Assembly (NCBI GenBank): GCA_037783545.1
Contig: JBBELK010000972.1
Coordinates: 62,001-126,000, forward strand
Direction of reading: 5' to 3'
DNA from: Henricia sp. BOLD:AAB3569
Taxonomy: Eukaryota > Echinodermata > Asteroidea > Spinulosida > Echinasteridae
Length of the DNA: 64,000 nt
The first letter of the stretch is position 1; each line of letters opens with the position of its first letter. Position numbers and translations under genes: made by a program. Under the pieces are notes generated by a model. It did no database searches and was not told the DNA's origin. It worked only from the letters and a program-made list of their open reading frames with translations. Of this stretch, positions 11,020 through 23,114 are shown one piece after another.

Positions 11020-11459
11020 TATGAGTATGTATAAGTAATGTATGAATATGTATAAGTAATGTATGAGTAGCGTATGAGACGTCAGGGGAAAAGACGTCTT
11101 TTGGCTTTGCATATACGACCCCACAAAGACGTTAATACGACGTCAATAATTTACGTCTGCCGTTGAGCCAGCATTGAATTGACGTGGAAGTAAGGTTGGG
11201 AATTGAGCGATATGACGTTTGTCCAACGTTAACGCCAACTTATAAACAACGTTGTGCCAACGTTATTCGGAAGTGCAACTTTACGTTGAGTATTGAGTAT
11301 GCGCACGTTAGCTCAAGCGTGACGTAAACAACAGTTTTAAAAGTTCCCTATTCAGCCCGGTTCGAAATTTATACAATCATGTTTTTTGCTGACCCCAATT
11401 AACTATTTGTAAATATTAATGTACGATATCTACGGTGGCTGATTTCCGCCAACAAAACT

Positions 11460-11755
11460 ACTTGTTTTTATTACGGCGTTATAACGCCGTGTTTTTACGG
11501 CGTTATAACGCCCTAATTTTACTGCATTATAACGCCCTAATACGGCGTTATAACGCCCTATTACGGCGTTTTAACGCCCTAATTTTACGGCGTTATTACG
11601 CCCTATTACGGCGTTTTAACGCCCTAATTTTACGGCGTTATAACTCCCTATTACGGCGTTTTAACGCCCTATTACGGCGTTTTACCGGCCTAATTTTACG
11701 GCGATATAAAGCCCTATTACGGCGTTATAACGCCGTAATTTTACAGTGTTATAGT
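11460..11755. repeat. Tandem palindromic ACGGCGTTATAACGCCGT array
   Basis: About twelve units of TTACGGCGTTATAACGCC (each close to a perfect palindrome, several decayed to GTTTTAACGCCC) are spaced by ATTTT. The array ends in AATTTTACAGTG, so on the - strand it begins CACTGTAAAATTACGG, again like a CACTA tip with subterminal repeats. The open frame through it (repeated LLRRYNA) is an artefact. A truncated second array lies at 12690-12765. Confidence 0.8.
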
Positions 11756-12195
11756 GACCGACGGCCACGCGTGCCAGTGTTTGTCAATACACCGCCGGCA
11801 TTGTATGTGAAACTACCAAAACTTGTTCTAGCTAAACATAAGTCATAACAGGATCGGATTACAGCATATTAGCCTCATATTGGCGCAACCTAGTTCATAA
11901 TAGAAGACAGCTAAGTTAAAGGTATGTTAATTGTCTTTGCAAAGAGACGATTTGACAATGTAACGTAAATTCTCACCTACCCCTAGATTTGGGGGGATAT
12001 ACATTGGGTGAGGTCACAATTTTATATGTGTTACGTGTTAGTGTTAGTGTTACATCTGTTAACAGACTGTTATCTCAATCAGAATTGTGACATCAGAACA
12101 AACGCCGTGTTAACACGGCGTGTTAGTGTGTGTGTTGAAAATCGTGCGCAGAACTGCAAATTGCAGTGAGTGAGGGCGCAATTATGTGCTCCGTG
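11716..12195. repeat. 480-bp duplicated block, copy 2
   Basis: Second copy of the block at 10540-11019. It continues into a complete family C MITE. A further shared stretch, 11291-11546 and 12508-12763 (offset 1217), shows that the whole region is an imperfect 1.2-kb tandem duplication with a swapped middle. Confidence 0.9.
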
Positions 12196-12343
12196 TTCGT
12201 GTAACAGATCTGTTAACAGATCTGTTAACACAGCGTCTCGGGAAACTGTATCAGTGTTAGTTTGTTGACAGATCTGTTGACTCGGCATCTTTGGAAAAGT
12301 TCTGCACGACATTAAACACTAACACTAACACAGAATTGTGACC
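12012..12343. mobile_element. MITE family C, complete copy
   Basis: 332 bases between GGTCACAATTTTATATGTGT and its inverted partner ACACAGAATTGTGACC. The inside is packed with GTGTTAG, GTTAACAC and TCTGTTAACAGA motifs. A truncated copy starts at 10836 and a longer copy lies at 16067-17187. Confidence 0.75.
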
Positions 12344-12990
12344 TCCGGTCCGTGTTACACGAGCTTAACCACTAGTGATTGAAATTTTCAAAATCTTACC
12401 GGAGCCAGAAAAAAAGTCTAAATTGTGGGTAGAATGCAGGATCCAACACATTTAGAAATTGAGTTGAATAATTATAACTCTTTGGTCCTTCTGTATTGTT
12501 TACGCCATATTGAGTATGCGCACTTTAGCTCAAGCGTGACGTAAACAACAGTTTTAAAAGTCCCCTATTCAGCCCGGTTCGAAATTTATACAATCATGTT
12601 TTTTGCTGACCCCAATTAACTATTTGTAAATATTAATGTACGATAACTACGGTGGTTGATTTCCGCCAACAAAACTACTTGTTTTTATTACGGCGTTATA
12701 ACGCCGTATTTTTACGGCGTTATAACGCCCTAATTTTACTGCATTATAACGCCCTAATACGGCCATTACTGGGACGGCCTCGATACTTTTGGTCATTTTA
12801 AGTTTGTACACATGTCTATGGGCCATATCCTTGTACACAGTCTGTTCAGTGACCGTCGGCCAATCAGCTGTGTTATGGCGTTTCTTGGCCACGCCTTGCA
12901 CTGTGTCAGCGATTCGAGTAGCGACATGTTTATGACTGTGATTTATGACTGTGCTGGCATTGACCGCATACCTACAGAGGGCAGAACTTA

Positions 12991-15461
12991 TAGTCCGCTG
13001 TTTTACCCCCGTCACGGCAATACCTCTCCGGGGGGATGCCAAATCACCATGGTTTAATAGAACTTACCATAAATATAACATTCCCACAGAGGCCACAACC
13101 AAACTATCAGGCTTTTGCGAGAAATCAGCGTTTTTTGGTTCAAAAATCCCGCCCCAATCGAGCGAGAATTGACATTGAGCGCGCATGCCCAGAAGGTAAT
13201 TACGTCAATAACTTTCTAAAATAACAACTAATTTACTCATACACATACATTTTATACACGCAATATAAGTTGTGCTATAAACGAAAATTGTATAAAACGT
13301 AATTAGCACGCATTTTGTGTTGTTTATCAGTTACTAAAATATAATAAAACGCGTCATAGTTTTAAAATTCCTGAGCGAGGTTTCGCTTAGACTGGTTTCC
13401 CGTCCACATTTTCCACACACCGACACGATGATGACTTTATGAGGACTGACATTGGAAGTGTTTTTTATGCCATTGCATCGCGGATGCCACATAAACTCTT
13501 GAAGAATTTTTAATTGTCATCGAAAACGAGGGTCTCAGTGCTTTGGTTTGTGGTGACTGAATTTTCGAATGAAAAGACGCACGACGTTATTAATGGCTCA
13601 GCATCTGAAACGAGGCTGCCAGTGTTAATTTGAAAGTAGGGGGGTCGGTGTTAGCCTGTTGTCTCGGGTTTTATCGGGATCGTAAAATAAAACAAATCTT
13701 AGTATTTATCGCCACCACCAACGATGATGCGTGTACCCAGGGCGTGTGCCGTCGACGTATATACGTAAACGAACACCCGGCCTTTCACGTTGAATTGTGC
13801 TTGTTATAGGCCTATGTATAACCGAGCATATAGGCCTATGTCTTTCAGCGCAGCTAATGGACTACCGAAGTAAATACGTCACCCTATACATATATATTGT
13901 CAGTTGCCTAGGCAACGGCGCTACACTAAAACTCACCGAACCGTTTCCCTGTGCTTTTGCAATGGCGTTTAATCTGGCAGCCATGATGTTTGGAGCCAAT
14001 TTCCATAGCAACACGTCACACTTCGGCACTCCATTAACTATACCCAACACGATATAAAACAAAGGGACTCCTCCCCCTCCCCTACACCTCAAACACACGT
14101 TTTCCTTTTGTTAACATTCCCCTATAAAACCTGAAAGGAAATCCTTAACAATTCTTTGGATGTTTGAGGCACAAAGGAGGAATTCGGAACAATGGAAGGT
14201 GGTGGCGAGGACATATGCAGCATGATATGGGGCCGAGGGCACCCCCCTCCCCTCCCCTACCATTGTTCCCCCATTGTGTCTCAAACATCTAAGAAATTTC
14301 CAAGGAATTCCTTTCAGTTTTTAGGGGGAGGGGGGGGGGGGGGGTTTGGTGCGTTAGCAAAAGGGAAGAGTGTGTTGAGGTATAAAGGCGTTAGGGGCCA
14401 GTCCTTAGGCCCCATATCGTGCTGGGTATAGGCGAGGGGGAAGTAGGGGATGGGGGAGGAGTCCCTTTGTTTTATATTGTGTTGGGTATAGTTAATGGAG
14501 TGCCGAAATGCGACATGTTGCCATGAAAATTGGCTCCAAACATCATGTCTGCCAGATTAAACGCCATTGCAAAAGCACAAAAAAACGGTTCAGTGATTTT
14601 TAGTGTACAGTTGCCTAGGCAACTGACAATATGCATATAGGCCTATAGGGTGACGTATTCACTTCGGACGTGACAGAGGGTGTTCGTTCACGTACGTCGA
14701 CGGCACACGCCCTGGGTACACGCATCATCGTTGGTAGTGGCGATAAATACTAAGATTTGTTTTATTTTACGATCCCGATAAAACCCGAGACAACAGGCTA
14801 ACACCGACCCCCCTACTTTCAAATTAACACTGGCAGCCTCGTTTCAGATGCTGAGCCATTAATAACGTCGTGCGTCTTTTCATTCGAAAATTCAGTCACC
14901 ACAAACCAAAGCACTGAGACCCTCGTTTTCGATGACAATTTAAAATTCTTCAAGAGTTTATGTGGCATCCGCGATGCAATGGCATAAAAAACACTTCCAA
15001 TGTCAGTCCTCATAAAGTCATCATCGTGTCGGTGTGTGGAAAATGTGGACGGGAAACCAGTCTAAGCGAAACCTCGCTCAGGAATTTTAAAACTATGACG
15101 CGTTTTATTATATTTTAGTAACTGATAAACAACACAAAATGCGTGCTAATTACGTTTTATACAATTTTCGTTTATAGCACAACTTATATTGCGTGTATAA
15201 AATGTATGTGTATGAGTAAATTAGTTGTTATTTTAGAAAGTTATTGACGTAATTACCTTCTGGGCATGCGCGCTCAATGTCAATTCTCGCTCGATTGGGG
15301 CGGGATTTTTGAACCAAAAAACGCCGATTTCTCGCAAAAGCCTGATAGTTTGGTTGTGGCCTCTGTGGGAATGTTATATTTATAGTAAGTTCTATTAAAC
15401 CATGGTGATTTGGCATCCCCCCGGAGAGGTATTGCCGTGACGGGGGTAAAACAGCGGACTA
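12991..15461. mobile_element. Harbinger-like 2.5-kb foldback element, TSD TTA
   Basis: The left arm begins TAGTCCGCTGTTTTACCCCC and the right arm ends with the exact complement. Trinucleotide TTA flanks both sides (12988-12990 and 15462-15464), as expected of PIF/Harbinger elements. The arms are about 1.1 kb each and differ by small indels. The centre (about 14250-14460) is G- and C-rich. No transposase is present. The segment near 14490-14620 (GAGTGCCGAAATGCGACATG onward) also occurs at about 40390-40530 in the other large foldback. Confidence 0.85.
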
Positions 15462-15469
15462 TTATGATA

Positions 15470-16066
15470 ATGACCGACTATGAGAAAACCATAGCAACTG
15501 TGCTATACTTGCTTGCTGTTACATGTACATTTACGCCGTCGTTATACACTCCTAGAATTATATTCTTCTGTACATTATATTTTAGCCACAATCAAACATT
15601 ACTTTTTAAAACAAAAATTGGCAGGTTTATAATTGTGTGACTGTAATCACAATTCATACATGTATATAGAAACCCCCATTCAGCTAGAAAACGTACTGTC
15701 ATGTTCATGTATAACCGACAATATTTGCATATACATGTAACATTTTTTGTTTATAACATATTATTTAAGTTTTAAGAAGTGAACATTGCAAAACTGTGAT
15801 TACCCGTATAACCCGGTACAGCATATATGCTAACTCGTGGACCTGCGGGTTTATGTGAAAATGTTCAGCTTTTCTGACAGAAACAGACAATTTACAAAAC
15901 CATACTGGAAGTCTCCGTCGAACTTTGTGCGAAAACTTGGCAATCATAACCACAAAGCCGAAACAAAATTCAAGAAAGCAAACTATAGGCCTATACATGA
16001 ACATGTGTTCCTTTGCCTATACGACTCTGTATACAAGATTGTTCGATTGACAATGGCCGGGTGACT
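15470..16066. other. No gene recognised
   Basis: AT-rich, with TACATGTACAT runs at about 15520 and 15725. Overlapping short frames on both strands (15765-16064) carry no recognisable domain. Confidence 0.45.
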
Positions 16067-17187
16067 CACAATTACGTGTGTGTTACGTGTTATCGTTAGT
16101 TTTAACAGGGGCCCATTTCATAAAGCTGTTTAGCAGAAAAATTTGCTTAATCCAAACATTTTCTGCTTTTTTAGAAACGGGTAGTAAACATTGTATGTCA
16201 ACTTGTGTATTAGCAAGAAAACCCATTTTATAAAGCAAGCAATTTTTTTCTGCTAAACAGCTTTATGAAATTGGTCTCAGATTTGTTAACACAGCTGTAA
16301 TCTCGACCTGTAACTGAACGTCCAGCTTAACATCATGTTAACACGGTGTTAACACTATGTTAATTATATGCACTGAACATATAGGGCGAAGTCAACTCTG
16401 GGTTGCGTGTTAGTTAAATTAGTGTAACAGATTTGTTAACTTAATCGGAATTGTGACCTTGGAACAAACACCGTGTTAACTCGATGTAACACGATGTTTA
16501 GGACGTGTTAGTGTTACATCTCGTGATAGTTCAACACGTACACACGTCATAAATTATGCTACACATCGTGTAGTGTAACAGATCTGCTAACAGATAACTA
16601 TCTGAAGGTATTTCCCAACTTGAAAATTAGGGGTCCAAAAGTGTGACGTACATGCTTTTAAAGATTTTCAAGTGTTTTAGTGATTGAAAGTGGTTTCCCA
16701 GCAGAAAATATTTATTTTGTATTTCCAAAGTGCCACTTAAATTTAATATTTGTTTGTGAATAGAGTACTCAGGTTTAATGCAAACTCAATATACAGCCAT
16801 TTTTTTATTGGCGTATGTAACCTGAGACACATAATTCCTATTCAATATCATGGAACAAATAATGAGCCATTATGGTCTTAAGTCTCAGTAATCAGAGGAC
16901 AAAATATTCAGGGCGCAGTCTATTACCAAGAATTTTTTACCATGATTTGCGATTTTTGAAGCCAACTAATGGTGTCATCACAGTACATAACTAGGACACC
17001 AACAATTTTGGACCTCTTATTTTTACCCCTGAACAAAGTTGGTGGTGTTAATTTTGACTATTTAAAACTTTCTCAATAATATGAGTTTTATTTTTCAACA
17101 ACTTATAAGCCGCGCGTTGGATCTTGCATTCTACCTGTAATTGAGACATCAACACTAACAAGTACGTAACACACACAGAATTGTGAC
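16067..17187. mobile_element. MITE family C, long copy
   Basis: The tips are TCACAATTACGTGTGTGTTA on the left and TAACACACACAGAATTGTGA on the right. Subterminal GTGTTAAC and GTTAACAC motifs are like those at 12012-12343. About 1.1 kb with no coding sequence. A family D hairpin (16107-16278) sits inside the left part. Confidence 0.7.
16107..16278. mobile_element. MITE family D, copy 1, nested in a family C element
   Basis: Inverted ends AGGGGCCCATTTCATAAAGC and GCTTTATGAAATTGGTCTC, with second-level arms TTTAGCAGAAAAATTTGC and its complement. A related copy is at 49199-49440. Confidence 0.7.
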
Positions 17188-17189
17188 TT

Positions 17190-18550
17190 TACTTGTATTG
17201 TTAATTTTTGGCTACCACAAGCTCATTATGGCGTTATCAATTGTCACCCCTCCCCCTCCCCCCCCCCGGGCAATCGTTAGGCAATCGTCAGGCACGTCTC
17301 TTTGGCTTTGCATGCATTGATGGCCATCTGCATAACTTCGGGCGACCATGAAGCGCGGCTCAATTTCCAAATATAATTCACTGGCATCTGAATAAAAAAA
17401 GGGCAAAATAAAAATTTAACAATAATTATTAACAAACCCTACCTAAATTAATAATTCTGAATCAATATCACTTATTATATACCCTAACAAACAGAGAAAA
17501 AAACTAGAGGTATGTCTGTTGATAACAGAGCATATGGCTTTCCGCTTTTCTTTTTTTATATGTTTGTATGCATTTAAAACTGCATGCTGTATAATACTAC
17601 ATGTACACTTTGTACAATATAAATACATACCGTACATGTACATGTACAATATGCACAGTGACAAGATTCAAAAATTCATAATAAATCAACAAATCATGCA
17701 TGTAATACTAATGTAACTTGGTATGTTACATGTTAATGACCAGGTCCAGGCACCTGATAGTTTTCAAGGTCATACGACCAATGGAGAAAGTAAACGACCT
17801 TGGTTAATGTATACTTGAGGAACTCTTATTTGATTACGTCATCGTGACGTCACAATATTTAGCTGATAATATACATTTGACCAAGTCAAAAAATGTTTTG
17901 GTCTTTTTTCAACTCGTCACTAGATGGCGCTGTTTCGTGTGACGACTTAACTTTTTGTATTTTTTGAATGCCCAAGGGTTCCTGAGACTAACACCGTTGA
18001 CACGATCTCGGCATCGCTTACCAGTTTTAAATGACAAGGCAGCCTCGTTTTCGACCAATAGGAAACAAGATTCAAGGTCAATGTCTCTGCATGAAATTTA
18101 GACCTTGGATAGTCATGACCAGTGCCGAAAGAATAAAGATTGTATCTCAAACGGTTGAATTGTTACAGATTTTTCAATTTGTAAGGCATTAAATTTCAGA
18201 CACATGTAATCTGACACCTGGTGACGTCATCAAGATCTAACCTCTTTGGTATAGTACTTTACTATGGGTTCCTTATTGTGACTAAGTTTGATGATGATCC
18301 AAGCTTTGCAAGCGACTCTTCTAGCACCGAGACAGACTGTGTGCTTTGTCTATGGGATAGTGCAGATGTATGCATATTGTACATGCTTATGAATCATGTG
18401 ATGTATGTTTCTCACACATATTCTTTCCCAGTTTGAATCACTGACCGCAGGAAAAAGGTGAGTAAAATTTTGCTTGTGTAGCCATCTTTTCATTCAGCTC
18501 GTGTATGTGCACGCGTGTTGTACCCGCGCGCAAAGATTTACATACGGCGT
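17190..18550. other. No gene recognised
   Basis: Contains a pyrimidine run at 17245-17275, TACATGTACA repeats near 17635, and an otherwise plain AT-rich sequence. Short frames at 17519-17716 and 18221-18436 show no domain. Confidence 0.45.
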
Positions 18551-18553
18551 ATA

Positions 18554-19422
18554 TACAGGGTGGATAAACAAAAACGAAACCGAGATATTATTGCTAACTG
18601 TGACTGAAGTAGGGCACGTATGAATGAACGAGAGATATCATCTGTTAAGGTGGAATCTCCTCTTTAAAATGACACCCTAAACATGTCATTATGTTTCCGG
18701 TTGACTAAGCAGTTATCAATGTTATGCAAGGGTCTAGTTTGGGATTTGCGCCACTTTCTTAATGGCGTCCAGTTATGGCCTGAACCATGTCATGGCCTGA
18801 ACCATGGCATATGCATGGCCTGTTTGGACGATCAATTATCCATTGGCTAAACCTAAGATGCCTCTGAAGATCGCCAGAAAGCAGTTGATGTCTTACGAGC
18901 CACAATTATGTAAGGTTACCACCGAACAATTGTGTTGAACATGGTTAGGGCCAGTCCCGGCTAAACCATTTTGTCTATGACTGCTGCGTTCTCCCTGGTG
19001 CATGCAGGGATTGTTGAATTGCATTAATTATCTCGGATTACCGACCAGTTCTCATTCGCCCAGACCTTGGACTCAACAAAAACTCGCTGCATTCCCATGT
19101 AGGACTGAATGTTCTGGTTAAGAAAATGCAGGTTTTCCCACCAACATTTTTATCGATATGTTAATTTCCGAGGCGTCCTTGGCTACTGGATACTTGGTCC
19201 GGCGTCCAAACAGGCTATGCCATGCATTAAAGAAAGTGGCGCAAATCCATAACTAGACCCTTGCCTAACATTTATCACTGCTCAGTCAACCTGGAAACAT
19301 CATGACATGATCAGAGAGGAGATTCCATCCTAACAGATGATATCTCCCGTTCATTCATACGTGCCCTACTTCAGTTACAATTAGCAATAATATCTCGGTT
19401 TCGTTTTTTTATCCACCCTGTA
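18554..19422. mobile_element. Mariner-type non-autonomous element, TSD TA
   Basis: 869 bases with ends TACAGGGTGGATAAACAAAA and its inverted partner, each flanked by TA (18552-18553 and 19423-19424). The arms match for about 210 bases with scattered differences. The centre carries short GGCCTGAACCATG repeats and no readable transposase. TACAGGG tips and TA duplication fit the Tc1/mariner superfamily. Confidence 0.8.
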
Positions 19423-19483
19423 TATGGAGCTCAATGCCCGTGCGGTGCTGTCGATCGTACTGTGCGCAATTCGCGCTACGCCC

Positions 19484-19626
19484 GGGCTGCGTTCCAATCA
19501 CGCGAACGTTGTCAACGTTCGCCACTGGTTACAGTGCTTTTGTGCACTCGTTTATGAAAAGCCGGGTACCAGATCTTGGCGAACGATGAAAACGTTTGCA
19601 ATGTTCGCGTGTTTGGAACGCAGCCC
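19484..19626. mobile_element. MITE family E, copy 1
   Basis: 143 bases between GGGCTGCGTTCCAATCACGC and its inverted partner GCGTGTTTGGAACGCAGCCC. The inside has AACGTT-centred inverted blocks. The inner segment (CGCCACTGGT to GCCGGGTACC) recurs with differences at about 28755-28865. Confidence 0.75.
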
Positions 19627-20146
19627 TGGTGTTTCGTAAAGCGCATGCGTAGTGTACTATTCCCGGGCTGCTGAGAAAGAATGCTTCGTATAGCGCGTGC
19701 GCAGTGTACTATTTCCCTGGTAGCCGCAAGTATAGTGGTTTACTACGCTTGCGCTTTTTGCATACGCACAGCTAACAGCAAATATAACTACTGGCACGTA
19801 ACGGGGAATGGACCAGTGAGGTATGGTAATAAACATCAACATCCACCGTTCTCTCACTTCTATCGTATTCGATCGTATTCAGAGAACACATAGCACGTCG
19901 CGGTAGTTTCCCTGTTGTCCTTATACGACACAGGCGGCATGACACCAGTCATGCAATGTCACTCACATACAAATCTGGGACTCTTGTTTGGGCGTAAAGA
20001 TCAATATTTTCCGGGGGAAAACAGAACTTTAATAATTCTTTGCCAGATGACTTGCAAGTCTGTAACATGCTGTATACGTGCTGTGGAGTATATACCTAAT
20101 AGTGACACTGCAAAACGGATGATCCTCTCACTTCCGTCGCATTCAT

Positions 20147-21985
20147 TTAGAGTCTCGTACTGTTACATTTGTGGCATAGATAGTGTCGTGGTAGTTTTCC
20201 TTCCTACACAGACGGTGTGATACCAGTCCTGGCAGTCTCCCTCGCAAAAAAACATGTTGCGGTTGCTTTTGGGGCGCAGACATTCTTCATCGAGGAAGCA
20301 TACAGAGAAATCGGAGCTGAACAGATTATGAGCCACTTGACTTAAAAAGTACAGCGTTGATGTGAAATCCTTTGGGCAACCTCTGCCTACTGCTACTGGC
20401 ATAGCCCTAAAAGATGCCGCATGGCGACGGACATCATCTATTTTTGCCATGATGTTCGATTTCCTTTTTGTTGGCTCCGACTGGCAACGCTTCTCCTTGA
20501 TAATCGTACTGGCTATCCCGCATGTCGTGCTGTGGGGAGTAATTCATATATTGGCCGCTACATAGGACGAAGGCCCATAGTAATACATGAACTCCACAGT
20601 CCCAACCGTTTCTCTGATGGGGGATGTCAGTTGGCGCCAAAATCGACCATTCGGCCAAAGCAAGTGGGCTACCGGAAACGAGCATTGAGCGTGAAGACAC
20701 AAAACGTAACACAGAAGAGATGGTTATTTCGTCATATCCGTGCAGAGAGTCTAAGTAGAGGAAAAGTTTGATTGAATGTATCACTAAAATGAGTACCCAA
20801 TGCGAACCTCGGACATTGATAGGCATAATCCAGATATCGCTAGACATGGCGTCACTCTGATTTACCCACTTCGTGAAGCTTTGCGTCTTCATTCCTAATC
20901 TAAGCCATTCAGCAAAATGTACCGGAAAAAATAACAAATTCTGGCCCAGGTCCTTGTCACATGCGGATGCGACACACAGATGGTAAGAAACTCATCGATA
21001 ACTCGATCGTCAAGCCAATTTGTACCTTTTAGTGGCCTGATGAGTTTCATTAACTTTTCTTCCTTCTTGCGCGTACCGCTAGGAAATTGCTCCCCTTGCT
21101 ATGGCTTTTTGGGATCGCAAGCTGCTTGTCCAAAGTCCTCACGCCGGTTTGTATGCGACGATTCTCGCTCACCAGAGTTCCCTTCATTCCGGTTTGATTT
21201 TTTCGTCACATTCCGGTTCTCTGTATGTGGTGTGTTCAATCTGTCTCCGGACACCGGAGTGGATGTCATTGTAGGACGCATTTTGAATTCTTTAGGTGGG
21301 GTTCCTAGTCCAATATCTGGTAACGAAGAATCGCTGTACCCTTTTGAACGGGGTTCTTGTTCTGCCAAATTGCATGTCCGGAAGTGCTTGCTTTTGCCCC
21401 TGCATGCTATATCCATGAGACTTCGGTGTGCCTACATGTAGTTTTCCAGAGGACGCTTCTTTGTGTCCCTTGGGACGAGTTTTAGTACTGCCGACAACGT
21501 TATTCTTGCTTTTTTCTGTCGCTACATATGCCTTCGCTGTTTCCTGCACTGTGTGGTGTGTGGGGTCGATTTCCTGACTCACCGGAGAAACTTCGCATTC
21601 ATCCCATGGGGTTAGATCGTCCTGAAATGATTCGGGCATCATCATGTACGAATCTGGAGCTGGGTTAACTTCCAAAACGTCTTTGGTTCTTGGTTTCTTT
21701 CGTCCCGCTCTTGTGCGCCCCCTTTTGTTCCTTTTCAGCTCTATCAGGCTATACCTCTTCCGAGAAACTTTCAAGTTCCCAATTGCAAGATTGCATGCTC
21801 TGATATGCAGACAAGTGCGCTTCGCCGGGCAGGAACAGTGCTCTGTGGGAAACAGTTGAACGACGTGCAGCTGGCCGTCAAGTGCCTTTACGTTGAAACA
21901 ACTCATGCTCGCGTTCAGGCTAACTCGTCCTTCCGACACCAGCCACTTGGCTAACCCTTCACTTGACTTCGATTGCCGCCCTTCT
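20147..21985 (-). pseudogene. MULE-like transposase C-terminal part: SWIM, Ulp1 protease and PHD finger (decayed)
   Basis: Read on the - strand. The first segment (21985 to 21292) holds a SWIM zinc finger (CSCPAKRTCLH) preceded by KWLVSEGRVS, the usual C-terminal mark of MuDR/MULE transposases. A low-complexity basic linker follows in a shifted frame to about 21099. Next is a C48 (Ulp1/SENP) protease: NWLDDRVIDEFL, then GSHWVL (His), YLDSLHG (Asp) and PHQRNGWDCGVHV (Gln and Cys), so all catalytic residues remain. A PHD finger ends it (CFLDEEC, CEGDCQDWYHTVC, LCHKC), stopping at 20147. Four or five frame breaks separate these parts. The DDE core expected upstream is not found before 22000, so the copy is 5'-truncated. 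Alternatively it could be the relic of a host gene made from such an element. Confidence 0.7.
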
Positions 21986-21989
21986 AATA

Positions 21990-23110
21990 GATGCTTACTT
22001 TTGCTTTACCGAAAGTGCCCTCTTTAATAACTCGAAACCCCATGGACATGTGAATATAGCATGATGCTCGGTTTCCATATAGCACAGTGCTCGGTGTGCA
22101 CATTCCACCTTCTCGATATCAACAGTGCACCATGTTCGATGTGAGTGTTGGGTGTTGCATCTTGTCGATGTGAGTGTTGCATCATAGTCGGTGTCAATGT
22201 TCAACGTTCGCTGTATCAGTGTAGCATCTTTCATCATGTCTGAATGAATGGTGCTAGTAACATGTTGTCGATGTGCATCTTCTGTCGTGACTTTTTTGAA
22301 AAATTACGTAGTTCCCGAAATGCCATATTCAGTTTTTATCGTTTAGTCACAACGGCTGTTTCAGACTCAAACTTAGCTTACGTGTACATGTATTGCTACA
22401 GTTATATGTTGGTACGCACGGAAGGATAGGAAATCGTGGATTGGGCGACCTTCACGTTTTGTGTTTATGAACTAAAACTGTGTGTTGTACCGCGGGTGGA
22501 GTAGTGTTTCAATACACGTGGCACAGGGTCTGGAATTGGGCAACGCCTCTACACCTTAGTAAAAAAACAGACAGCGAAAGGTAACGATTTTGAAGTTTGG
22601 CTAATCGTAGTCGTAATCAGCCTCTCGCAACAGACTTGGCGTCTTTTCTGCAGAATTTCTGCAGGATCCTGCAGACTGGTATAATCCCCCCAATACAAAA
22701 GAGCCCTTAGCAACGCAGGTCGTCTGCGGATGGCACGGAAATATGCAGATCGGCAAACATGAATATGCGCGGCCTGTACGCGGACTCGCTGGACGGGCGC
22801 GTAGCCAGAAAGAGCCGTTTTAAAACCAATAGAGTCACACCACGATAAGTCTGCAGAATCCCGATCGCTGTATACCAGCCATTGTCACTACACCACGATA
22901 AGTCTGCAGAATCCCGATCGTTGCACCAGCCATTGTCGGTAGTGAAATATTCGGAACCTTTCCTGTTTCGGTATTTTTGGATCGCTCAATTATTTGTAAA
23001 TGTATCCGCACATTTTCCGATCGCATGCGTGCGAAATATAAAGTCTCCGGCTGTATCATCTTGCGGGCGGCGTGAATAATTTGGGCGCTCACAACCAATA
23101 TTTTATTAAT
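21990..23110. other. No gene recognised; local repeats
   Basis: 22030-22220 has diverged repeats of TCGATGTGAGTGTTG and GCTCGGT. 22837-22942 holds two tandem 53-bp copies of ACCACGATAAGTCTGCAGAA. No exon with a domain was seen on either strand. Confidence 0.5.
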
Positions 23111-23114
23111 ATCC

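Noticed and set aside
11435-11848. 137-residue frame with LLRRYNA repeats
   Set aside because: Translation of the ACGGCGTTATAACGCC array, without domain or splice support.
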